This document shows positions 34,980 through 46,900 of a DNA stretch of 52,551 nt, piece after piece. Position numbers and translations under genes: made by a program. Under the pieces are notes generated by a model that saw only the letters and a list, made by a program, of their open reading frames with translations, searched no databases and was not told where the DNA came from. Position 1 is the first letter of the stretch; each line of letters begins with the position of its first letter. Location: the NCBI GenBank assembly GCA_008931825.1, contig QXVZ01029263.1:1741-54291 (forward strand). Reading direction: 5' to 3'. Origin of the DNA: Phallusia fumigata (lineage: Eukaryota > Chordata > Ascidiacea > Phlebobranchia > Ascidiidae).

Positions 34980-36557
34980 CGGGATAAGGTCTTGTGGGAC
35001 GGCTTGATTGTTCGGTTGCTTCCGGACACGATTATCTGTTGGTACCTAAAAAAGCGCATTCAAATATGGCCGCGTCCTTCACGTCGAAATGAAATATTGA
35101 CGATATGCTTTGCCGCCAACCTTCTGCACAAAAAAGATGAAATGCAGGAACGTTTGACTTGCACAAATTAGGATACGACGCTGTAATGTTTCATATCTTG
35201 CGAGTTAGTTTCCGACCGACTCTCTCCCTGTCTTTGTACGAACGAAATCCCGCGTTACAACAAACGAATAATTTTGGTCCACAAGAATCGCAAACAAGTA
35301 TGTCACCAAAGCCTAACCCTTTAAATGCCAAATAGGGGAACAGGTTTACGAAAGCGTAAGGCACGTAGGTCAAAACAAATTCGAGCTTAGCCTAGGGTTA
35401 TACCATCACGAAAAGTCTTTCCCGAAACAGGCGTAATCCAATTAGAAGCCCGGCTCTTTGGTGATCCAGGCGTAGCGTTGGGGCGTATGTAAGCCGGGCG
35501 GCCTGATGAGATAAGCGGTTCACTGACGTTCGACCCGCTTCAAATATCTTCGTCACGAACGAGAGTCAGTCAAGTTGAAACAGTAGCACAGACGAAGACA
35601 GGTCGTAAACAGGGGTCGACCGCTTTCTCAAATTTCACTGCAAAAAATGTTGACACAGCCGCTCACTCGTGATGCAGATTGTCGCAAAAGTTTGTACTTC
35701 GCATTCGCAGGTTTCTGTTTTCCGCAGATCAGTCGACTTTTCGAGCAATATTGGACTTTTTGAAAGTTTTTTGCGGGCCTAGCTAGACAAGTGACACGGC
35801 GGCCGTTTAGAGGACACCGACACAAAAACCTTAGGTTTTCCCACGATCTCGCGTCCCGCGAACTTGGGATGAACGACGTGTCGACGACGTCACAGAGGAA
35901 GTGATAAATATAAGAGTTCCAGAATTGGGCGAGATCGCGGCGTATGAATGTCGTTTCTATATGTAATCACAAGGTTGTTTGTTTGGCAGTATATAGGCCA
36001 GCGAACGCTAAGATTTGCGCGAGAGGCGCCAGTTGTGTCTCGGGAGTCAGATCAACGCAAAACTGTCACAACGTGATATTTGCCTCCCAGCCGGTCATTT
36101 GGAGGGATCTCATCCCGGTTTGCGGATTAAGGCACAAATTACGCGATGAGGCGTTAAGCGTACGTGACGGGATGTTTAATCGCATAAATTGCGCTTTATG
36201 TGTTCATGTGGTTAGGTTGAACAGATGGCCCCTACCGGGAGACACAAACAATGAAACGTGATGTGACAAACGTACCGGCTGAACCACGCTCAGAAAGTCA
36301 CGGTCAATATGACAGAATGCGTTGATCGAGAAACAAGATTACATTCCGCGATTAGATCAAATTATCTAGTTAAATATGTCGTCTGAAAATCTGATAATCG
36401 GAAGAAAATCAGCAAAGTCAATAAGCTAAGTGTAGCGGACAACAACAAAAGTTTATTGGCTCCAACAAGGTCATTTTTGTCTGTCAAACTAATCGAACCG
36501 TTTTGTTTTACGTTTTTTTAGTTATTTTCGAATCGAGTATTGTTTATCATTGATAAA
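34980..36557. other. Intergenic region upstream of the SLC5 gene
   Basis: No supported exon. An 8-bp inverted repeat, GCCCGGCT at 35448-35455 and AGCCGGGC at 35492-35499, is the only clear structure. A 105-codon open frame at 35944-36261 has no splice context or motif. Confidence 0.4.
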
Positions 36558-39500
36558 ATGGAATCAACTTTCGGAATAGTCGATTACTTTGTCTTTATCA
36601 GTAAGTAAAAATATCCTAAAATTTTTGCCGCAATAACACTTTGACCGCGGTAACTTTACCATTGCAGTTTCGCTTTTACTGCCTCTCGCCGTGGGATTGT
36701 TTTATGCCATCAAAGACCGAAAGAAGGTGTCAACGGAAAGTTACTACTTCGGAGGTCGAAAGCTCTCACCGGTAACGTTCGTTTGTTTTGTTTTGACCCC
36801 TAACTGAGGTAAAACCTTTTCGCATGTATATACAGCTATCTCATATTGGGCCTAATTCCTAAAATCGTCTTTTCAAAAAAGTTTCTCCTTGGAAACATTT
36901 TCTCCAACTCACTAAACCAACCTATGTTACGATGACTTGCAAGTTTGTAGCAGTTTCGGTGACTTTCCGTTCCTACGTCAACCGACGTGGTTCATTAGTT
37001 TTACAGGCGAAGATCTAAATCTTAAATACACACCTGTATGGAAAAACCTGAGGTCTTGTAACGCCGCTTTGAGAAAATTAAGCGCTTTATGTTTTAAAAT
37101 TCTGTGGTTTGTGCATAAACAACGAACGTTCAAATGTATTTGAAAATTTTTTGGCGTAAAGAAATGGAACTCCAGGATCGTTGCTGTTGTTCGAGCGTGA
37201 CATGGGTCAACCTCAAATATCAAATGTCCCCAAATAAACAGAATTCAGTGCATTGAACTTCACGTGAAATAAAATGTGCCGAAACGCTAATTTGTAAGGA
37301 ATTATTTTGTATCGATTATTTTTTAACGATCGCGACTCATTAATCTAAGAAAACTTCACAAACTAGAGAAATCGTATCTAAATTACCCTTTAATTTCTAT
37401 TGATGGAAATCGTTAGCAAAGTTCGAACCAAGCAGTAATTTTGTAGTTTTTAGGGGAAGCTTTAAGAGGTATTGCGAGCTTAACAATAATTTATCAACAG
37501 CATAAACCATCAACACAAAAACAGTTCCTTACCACGCAATGATAAGAAGCTGAATTTGTGTTACCGTGGTGATGCACCTTGAATGGATATCGTGGGACTA
37601 ATGAACTTACTGGACTAAAACAAACACGTCGAAACAACAAGTTTGGCCCGAGGGGCAAAGTCCGTTAACCCCCAGGTTTCAGTTTTCCATATCTCGTCTG
37701 CACGGTTGGAAGTTTACAGTCAACAATTTTGAAGCTCAGCAAAAACAACAAGCGCTGCTCTTGGGGATCAATCTCAATAAAAGCGAATGCAATGCGGTTC
37801 TGAGTACTATGTTTTACAAAAAGGAGTTTTCGTGAAGTTTGTGATCCCCGGGCTTAAACATCCGGCAGAGTCGGATCTAGTCTTACAAAGCGCCTGAACC
37901 TTGGTAGTAATAAGTGGTGGGAACGAGAAGTGAAAGGAGACGATGCACAATTTGTTGAGCCAAACAAGTTAAATTATAACGCAACTTAAACATCCATTAT
38001 GCACACATTCGTTTTCATGTTCATTAAAAAAACGAAATTGTGTTGTTTTAGATTTTGGTGGGATTCTCCATTTCCGTCACTTTTCTGTCGTCAATAACTG
38101 TTATCGGATACCCCACGGAGGTTTACGTTTACGGGGCTGTGACCTTCTGGTATGTATTCGCGATGATCATCCCAGTAGTGATCGGTTATATCTACTACAT
38201 CCCGTTGTTTTACAACTTGAAATTGACTTCGATATACGAGGTATGGAAACCTTACATGACAAACTGATTATTTATTTGTATAATTGTGGCTTTCAAAATG
38301 TATGTGTACATAAACTTTATTGGGTAACAAAACCTAATGGCCATTTTGCTTGATAGTGTTATCATGTACAGAGACTTGTTGGCGTTTATTTTTTCTTTGC
38401 TTGTTTAGTTGCTGGAAATGAGATTTAACAAAACCGTGAGGATGATCACATCTGCAATTAGCATCCTTAACTTGGTAAGAAGTATTTTGATTTTGGCGCA
38501 ATCCCCAATGATACAGAGTTAGAGGAAAAAACTGAGATGCCTTGTGAAATTGGGCCAATTTAACGTTACATCGTATATACTTGGTCAATTTAAGGTAGTA
38601 GTTGGTGAAAACAAAACTATTTTTTGACATCAGATCCTCTACATGGGTGTGACGATATACGCTCCTGCATTAGCTCTGAGCGCTGTTACGCCGATAAAGT
38701 TGGACTGGGCGATCGCTTTGACAAGCCTTGTTTGTACTCTTTACACAACAGCGGTAAGTAGTCATGCAAATTTGCAAAACTACTTGTAACCGAAATCGAA
38801 ACGCAAATTTTGTATTAGGGAGGAGTAAAAGCGGTGGTGTGGACAGACGCGATTCAAACCATCTTTATCTTCACCGGTATCTTCTCCATGTTCGTCCGCA
38901 CCATTGTTCTCATCGGAGGTTTCGACAACCTATTCTCCGCGCTGGTGCAGGGACACAGAACAAAGTTCTTCGAGTAAGTTCCAGCGTAGCACGATTATCC
39001 GATCATTGTGCGCCCGACTGTCTGGCATTTTGCGCCCGATGGATTGAAACAAATTCATTACCCAATCGTGACTGATTGTGGCACTTCACAGTGACGAGTT
39101 GACCGGGCGAGTGTGACAAGGCGTCAGTGATGTGTCGCCTTTTGGCCTTTTCGGACTAAAGTCACTGAGATAAAACGCACGATAGTGGCAAGTTAATCAC
39201 ACTTTGATAGATGTCGATGCTTGTTTTTTTGGCCAGTGACGCGCTAAAAATTGTGAGGTCAAATTCCAACCCTTGTATTGGTAAAAAAAAGCGAACAACG
39301 AGCGAATTTCCACGTCACGTATGATCTTTAAACAGTGTTTTAAATGTAGCAGTTAAGAGAAACAGTCGCGGGTAGAAAGAGACCTTTGCATGTGAACCCT
39401 GTAAAGTAGTAATATTTCGATAATTTTCTTGCAGCTTTCGACCTGATCCAACTCTTCGAATCACCTCCTGGTCCGCTTGCTTCAGTTCAATTATCATCGC

Positions 39501-42500
39501 ACTTTCTGTGCTCTGTTCAAATCAGCTTGTTCCTCAACGCTACTTGTCTTGTAAAACTGTTGGCGACGCAAGAAAGTGGGTTGAAGTTTTATTTTGTATC
39601 AAGGACTTTGTCAACTCAATGTGCGCAATAAACGTAATTATAAGTTTGGCACAAAAGTACTAAAAAATTTGCTTTTAACCCCAAATGCCCCCCTTAAGCT
39701 TTAAAGTGGAAATTTCTGATTTGAGGAAGGGAATTAAAACTTTATACTTTATTCGCGATAAGCGTAGTATTTTTTAGATACACCAGTGACACCAAACCTT
39801 TTAAAATTACTTTATACAACGTTTGTCTCGTAGGGGAGGAATAAAATGTTCCAATATAAGCAAAAGTGGGAAAGTTTCGTTTTATAAAACTGCCCTCAAA
39901 CAGTATTTTTATCCTTTTGCCGTTGCAGGTCGGTGGTGTTTGGCTTTATCATGTTCGCTTTTCTCTCAACCGTGGCGCTTTGCAACGGACTTGCGATGTA
40001 CGCCTACTTCAAAGGATGCGACCCAATAATGAGCGGAAAAGTGGCAAGACCCGATCAGCTAGCTCCCTACTTGTCAACGTTAATATTCAGAGAGATGAGC
40101 GGATTTACCGGTATATTTGTGGCCGCTGCCTACAGTGGAACTTTAAGGTATGTATATTTTCCGCTGACCTGATTCTCTGACAAAAGAGTTACACAAATAT
40201 AATGATTAACTACATGATACGCATATTTTGATAGATAATCGGTTGCTCACTTTGTAAAAAAACAGAGAAATCAGTTACGCAGCTTTATCTTTTCCAGCAC
40301 CATTTCATCTGGCATTAATGCCCTCGCAAACCTTCTCCTCGAGGATTTTGTCCTCAAGCGTTGGCCGAATATGGAGAACAAACGTCGACTTACTGTCAGC
40401 AAAACGTTCGGTGAGTGAAACCCATTACCTATTTGCTTCGCATCCTTGAAACCAGTCGCTACCAAATAAAAGTGGAGACACGTACGCTTCATAAACTACA
40501 TTAAATTTATTACTACTGTACTTCGCGTTAACTGTGAACTTTGTGATATGCCATTTATCGTTTTGTTTGTGTATATAATTTGCCTTGTTATTGGCATCGC
40601 CAGTATTAAAAACACCGCTCGATGGGAATGAAAATAGAGTATAAGAGTAAACGCTTAACAATGCCCACGAAAGGAAATTTTAGTTTTGAACCTGCAGTAA
40701 ACTAAGCAACGACCCATCGAGCAAATACTTAGTGGGGACCAAAACAGAAGTAAAAAAATGCCACAAAGGTCAAAAACTCGTGGCGCAAAAAGGACAGGCC
40801 AAATAAGATGGGGGTCAGGAAAGTTCGAGCACGGCAGAGGTAAAAACAACAAGAAACACCAATTCATTTTAAATGCCAAAACCTCAAGCAAAACGATGAA
40901 TAACATCAGACCTGTCAAAGTGTACAGTCTTGCAGTCATATGAGCCTGATGTCTTTATTCTTCATGTTAACTCTTGATTCGTGATATTATATCATAGACA
41001 GTTTGTTCGTTTTAACTATCTTCTATGCGCCAAAACTCTAAATACATTTTTAAAACGAGGCAATTGCGAGCATGCATCACGATCAGATTTTTTTACGTCT
41101 GTATTTGGGTCGAGCGCCTCAGAGCATTTGGTCGGGTGTTCGCCGTCTTACTCTTTGTTTCCTCATCTTGTTTTACTTGGTAATGTTGTCATTTACTTCT
41201 TCTTTGCAAGTTCATCATTTGTTTCAGTTTTGCTGCTTGGTTTTCTTGTCACTTCCATCGCTTACGTAGCGTCACTCTGGGATGCCACCGTGTTTAAAAT
41301 CAGCTACGTCACATTCGGGACGTTTGGGTCTCCCGTTCTCGGTCTGTTTACCCTTGCTATATTCGTCCCCTGGTGTAACGCTAAGGTACGTTGGGCATAA
41401 AACTCTTATCATATACGATGCATTTTGTTTTTGAATTTAATTTGTGTTATATTCTAAGTCTTATTATCCTTGTAAAGCTGCATCTGCAATAACAAAGTTG
41501 GCATACTCCAACACATAAATGCTACAATTATTCAGTTACAATATTGTGGCACAAAAGATTGGTAACNCGTCCCCTGGTGTAACGCTAAGGTACGTTGGAC
41601 ATAAGACTCTTCTCATATACGATGTATTTTGTTTTTGAATTAATTTATGTTATATTCTAAGTCTTATTATCCTTGTAAAGCTGCATCTGCAATAACAAAG
41701 TTAGCATACTCCAACACATAATTGCTACAATTATTCAGTTACAATATTGTGGCACAAAAGATTGGTAGCAGTCATAAAGCAGTCATAAAGATCTTTTTAC
41801 CAGGTTTTGTATTTCTTTACCTTTCTCCTAAAAAGCGTTTATTACAGGGAGCCATTATCGGAGCACTGATTGGCTGCGTGTCTTCCACGTGGGTAGCGGT
41901 TGGTGGAATCTTACACCCGCGTCCCTTGTACAAAAACGGGTATCTTCCGCTGTCGATGGACGAATGTCCGGTTTCAACGACAACCCAGTCCTTTTACACC
42001 GAATTCGCCACATTAAATTACAATGCAACGGAGTTAGTTCTGAACCAAAACATGGTTCAAAGGTAAACCTTACCTGCTTCTTCAGCGCGATTTTAAAATG
42101 GAAAGACGGGGTTTTGGATTGTCAATCTTAAATTCTCTTTTCAATACTTTTAGGTACCCAACAGGCAGCAACGGGTTATATGCCATGTCTCATCTGCTGT
42201 ATGGACTCTTTGGTTTTCTAGTAACAATTTTATTCGGAATTGTCGTTTCCTTTTGCACAGGTACATTATAAAACCACTTTTAATTGAAATAAACTTACCT
42301 GTAGTAAACAAACGACAAACCATTCGTATGCTTTCCTTTAGGGGCGGAGGACCCCAAAAAAGCAGACCCCAAGCTATTTGTGCCTCTCTTTGACAATCAC
42401 CGGCTCCCACGCAAAGTGCGACTTTTCTTCCGTTTTGGTGTTCCTGAACTGAGTCACGAAAACAGGATCGGGAACGGAAACGGTTACTCCCCGGGAATTC

Positions 42501-42541
42501 CTTTAGACCAAGCCGACTCGCGCAAAGAGATATTGGCATGA
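36558..42541 (+). CDS. SLC5-family sodium:solute symporter (SLC5A8/SLC5A12-like)
   Basis: Thirteen exons: 36558-36600, 36668-36771, 38052-38240, 38409-38474, 38634-38753, 38819-38973, 39435-39575, 39929-40147, 40298-40410, 41228-41385, 41848-42062, 42154-42260 and 42342-42541. All are in phase and code 609 residues, the family's usual length. Diagnostic segments are YYFGGRKLSP, IGYPTEVYVYG, ILYMGVTIYAPALAL, GGVKAVVWTDAIQ, VPQRYLSCK, GIFVAAAYSGTLS and STISSGINALA, following sodium-coupled monocarboxylate transporters in order. These plasma-membrane proteins have about 13 membrane helices and couple sodium to uptake of lactate, pyruvate, short-chain fatty acids or nicotinate. Substrate here is inferred. 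The large second-last loop carries NATEL. Exon 10's end lies in a contig overlap with a partial second copy at 41568. Confidence 0.93.
41364..41770. repeat. Direct repeat around N at 41567 (unmerged contig overlap)
   Basis: 41364-41566 and 41568-41770 are 203-bp direct copies split by the N. The unit spans the last 22 nt of SLC5 exon 10, its donor and the start of intron 10, so a fragment of exon 10 with a second donor appears at 41568-41589. Confidence 0.9.
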
Positions 42542-42831
42542 ATATTCTGTCTGTCAATTCCCTCTTTCAGACGTCGTTTTTTACTACAGCCCGAGTTGCT
42601 GCACAGCAAACAATGGTTAGGCTACATGAGACCATACGCCATGCGCCCCGTTTCCGTTTCCGAGTCGCTGCTGACCAGGCGCGCTTGTTTGCAGCACACT
42701 ATTGCAAGCTTTTCGATGCAGTCACTATGTTGGAACGTATTTTATCTTGTCGCAAAGGCATCGCTTTGCAGTACAAATGCAAGTTGCATTCACTCGTCTA
42801 ATGTGCTTTGGGTATGGTCTCAAGACACGCG

Positions 42832-42837
42832 AATAAA
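42832..42837 (+). promoter_or_regulatory. Poly(A) signal of the SLC5 gene
   Basis: AATAAA about 290 nt after the stop at 42541. A second AATAAA near 42972 is an alternative. Confidence 0.4.
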
Positions 42838-43009
42838 CTCCTTGTTTGTATGAGTAAAGGCCAATAATGGAGCAGCTTTTTGGACGCTTAGCACCAGAAA
42901 TTAAATAGCGGTTCGGCTGCGTTTTTGTTACCATAACCCGAGAGGTTTTTTTCTTTTGTACAAACATGGAAAATAAACTGTTTCAGTATTAAGAGCGCTT
43001 CAAGAGTTA

Positions 43010-43052
43010 AGTTGAGTTGAGTTTGTTTGGTGAAAGAAAACATAGCGAAACA
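43010..43052 (+). repeat. Dispersed repeat, copy 2
   Basis: Same element as at 30021-30067: a GTTGAGTTGAG run followed by GGTGAAAGAAAACATAGCGA. Flanking sequences of the two copies are unrelated, so it is dispersed rather than part of a segmental duplication. Confidence 0.6.
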
Positions 43053-43916
43053 ATACCACTTGGGTACAATTGATTGTTCGAGGTTGGATGCGTTGCAACT
43101 ACATCGCAATTACAAATCGTTATCTGACAAGGGAGCACAAGTTTGGCGCATTATGAGAAAAAGCACCGGGGAAACGTTGATGAGACATATTAAGTGGGAT
43201 AGTTTCAAGGGCCGGTTAGACAAGTACACACAAAATTAACTAATGTGAAATATGGAAAAGTATTTATCTATTACGGTTTACTGGTCTATTCATTGTACTG
43301 GTTAATGGGGAAATTAGACATGAATAGCAGGTGTTAAAAATTGACTAAGCGAAACGGTGTCAACAGTAGAGTCAGGCATCTATAAATATCACAGTTTCTG
43401 TATTTATTTAAGTTTGGTGAACATCAACAAGTTTTTTAGGAGTAGTTGTTATAACCAGTGCAATCAACTGTATAAACGTGTGCAGCAGGGTGGAACGGTA
43501 ATGTTGATGGTGAATCCCCCTGAATAAAAAGTCAAGTTCCGTTGTTGCCTAGTCGAGGGAGAGGAAACCCGAAAATAACTTCCCTTTTAATTCTTTTAGC
43601 TTCATTGCCGCTGAAACCCGAAAGACATTCATACGTTTGTGCATGAAGTAGAAGCAATGCAAAATGCCGTCGGACTGGTGTAGTTTAAGAAGGATTTTAG
43701 TAGAACTAGGTTATTTCCATTACCAAATGCATCGCTATGTTAAGAAATTTAGGCAATGTTTCAAACATTAAAGTGCAAGTTTTCAACACTTTAGCGCATA
43801 TAAATATTTTGCTATCTAAATCTATAGACTTTTGCACAACAAAAACTAACAAATGATTTTAAAAAATTCAATAGGATGTAATTTAATGTGCATGCTATTT
43901 GATTAAAAATCTTAAA

Positions 43917-46900
43917 ATGAGTGGCAGCCAGTCAATTCAAAATGGTGGCGTTGCTGAAAATGCACCAACAAACTGTGTTGTTCAACCACTGCTTACTGGT
44001 AAGTTTTGGATTATAGGAAGTGACTTACGAATTTGTTTTTAAATTATCACAGCACTTACCTTGCTGACCGTAAAATCTACATTGCAATAGTTAAAAGTAT
44101 CAAAATCCCTTTTTTAGATTTATACCAAATCACCATGGCATATGCATACTGGAAAACAGGCAAAATGAATGATGTTGCAGTATTTGATTTGTTCTTTCGC
44201 AAAAATCCGTTCCGTGGAGAGTTTACTATATTTGCAGGCTTGGAAGAGTGTGTTCGATTTTTGCAGAATTTTAGGTTTTCAGCATCAGGCAAGTCCATTT
44301 GTTATGTTCTCATATAATATGTTGCCTTGTTAAAACACATTGACTTTGGAAATAGTTTATTGATATGCTATTTTGTTGCTTCACAGACATAGCATATTTG
44401 AAAGAAGTGATGCCCAGTGCCGAACCAGACTTTTGGCTTTATCTGAAAACACTTGATGCTTCACAAGTAAACACTTTACATTTTTTTATTTGTTTCCGCA
44501 TTTGACCTTAGTTATTGCTTTGCCACAGGTTAATCTGCATGCTATACCAGAGGGCTACATTGTGTTTCCCAAGGTACCACTAATGAGAATCGAAGGGCCT
44601 CTTCCAATTGTCCAACTGCTTGAAACCACTTTGCTGAACTTAGTTAACTATGCAAGGCAAGAAATACCTTATATCTTGTTTTACACCTAGAAATCGTGTT
44701 TTGGGAATATTTTTCTTTGCATATTTAGCCTTGTTGCAACAAATGCAGCCCGGTTTCGTATAACTGCTGGGGAAAAAGTTGAACTTCTTGAATTTGGTTT
44801 GAGACGAGCCCAAGGGCCAGATGGTGGTCTGTCTGCATCAAAGTATTGCTACATTGGAGGTTTGTCAAATTCAGAGCTTACCTAAAAACCCTATTTAACA
44901 TCTTAAGGTGTTTTAATTTCAGAACTGCAAAAATTATTTTATAGTTTGCATCCAAACATATTGTACAACTGTTATATTTTATCACAAAGGGATGTTAATC
45001 ATATGTTGTTCTTGGTCACTAGTGTTGTGTTGCACAAAACTTTCAAGACAAAATTTTTGTTGTAGAAATCAACACCTTAAAACCATACAGATCCTGTCTG
45101 CAATTGTTAAGGGTTTTAAAAAGTGTCAGAAATAGTTTTTATGTTTATGGCACAAATCACTATCCATCATACTTTTATTGTTTGCAGGTTTTGATGGAAC
45201 AAGTAACGTCCTTGCAGGAAAGAAATTTGGAATTCCTATTCGTGGAACACATGCACACTCATTTGTAAACAGCTTTAAGTCACTCGATGAACTTCCTGAC
45301 ATAGTAAGTCAGCAGTATGTTATCATTTGTGTAAACATGTACTGATTCGCAGATATCCTTTCACCAATGGTTTCATTGAATTCTGATCTAAATGTACCTT
45401 TTGCAAAGTTACACAGCAGTTTTTATGTTCTCAATGTTTTTTTCGCAATGAGGAGAATGCAAATTGAATCATTATTAAGGTGGTAGTTAAATTATTTTCT
45501 CTTGTCACAAAAAGTAACAGTTTATCTTATTATGCACGTACTAAAATATTTAGTAAAAAAGGTACCTGAAGCAAGTATTATCTTATTAGAATATTTGTTT
45601 GCAGCAGTTAGCTTTCCAAAAAAGCAAATTTTTTAACATTTGCTTTCAGGAATTGGCACCAAACCCAGCCAATCCAACCAGTTACAAACCTGAAAACTTC
45701 ATTTTGTCAGTAAGGAAATGGCTAAAACTTGTTTGCAACACTTTGGATGTCCTTGAAAATGAAACAAACCAGGGGGAACTGACTGCATTTGTTGCCTACG
45801 CACTTGCATTTCCTAATACCTGTCTCTGTCTGCTTGACACATATTCTGTCCTCAAGTAAGTAATGCTAATCATGAGTTAAATTTGAAACAATCAAGTTTG
45901 CAAACTGCTGCTATACTCAAAAGTATGTAGATGTTGATAAATTACCATTAGCCCATGTGTTAAAAAGTTAGTCATGATATCAAGCTGCTTTTACCATTTC
46001 CTGTCCAAAGGCAGGAAGTTGACTACTTATTTCAGGCTTTGATGCCTGACCAAGTGTGGTATGATTTAATAGTAAATATAGGCAATAAATTTGGGTTGCT
46101 ATTATGAAACTTTGACCTGGTATGTGATAGTATATTTACAATTGTCTGCAAATAGCTGCTGACATGATGTGCAATGACCTTGAGGACATGAACATGCCAT
46201 GTGTGTTGTATTAGTCTAGCAGTTTGTTTGTTTGACAAACAAAAAACACATTCACCTACCAATCACATGGAACTAATAAAATTTGCATTGTTTGTAGGAG
46301 TGGCTTGCCCAATTTTCTTGCTGTAACTCTTGCACTGAATGACTTCGGTTATCGAGCAATGGGTGTGCGTTTGGACAGTGGAGATCTTGCTTACCTTTCC
46401 ATTAGGTGCCGGGAGTGCTTTGCAGCAGTAGCCAAGAAGTAAGTTAAAGATAAAAATAACCATCTGTTAAACCCATACTGGTAGAAGGTAAAATCACACA
46501 AATACTTAATCTCCAGTAGCTCGTATTTTTGTACTTTTAACTTGTTTTGTTGTGGATTATAAATCAATATGAGCCCCTTCTTATTTTCTCTATATTTCAT
46601 TTTATTGAAAGTATGATTGAGCATTTTTGTTCAGAAAGGGTTGTCTAGCCTACAATAAATTTTCACACATGATTGAAAGTAATGTAAAGATTAACACTCA
46701 CCCTACATCAGGGGTGTCCAAAGTGCAGCCCACAGGCCAAATGCAGCACATGACAAAGTTTTCCATGAAACCTTGTTTAACAACAAACAGGAAGAGTATT
46801 ATGGTACTGATGCAACACAAATCTAATAGGGATGACAAAATCATTGTGCAGCCATGTTATCGCATAAAATTGGCATGCATGAATAAAGTTTGGACAACCC

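Larger units (their letters stand above)
42542..43916. other. Region between the SLC5 and NAPRT genes
   Basis: It holds the SLC5 3' UTR, a dispersed-repeat copy at 43010-43052 and the NAPRT 5' flank. No further gene is supported. Confidence 0.4.

Noticed and set aside
35500..35560. CTGATGAG at about 35504, as in a hammerhead ribozyme core
   Set aside because: The required GAAA and the three stems cannot be placed around it; the motif is short enough to be chance.
35944..36261. 105-codon open frame on the plus strand
   Set aside because: No splice signals, no motif and no protein-like pattern.
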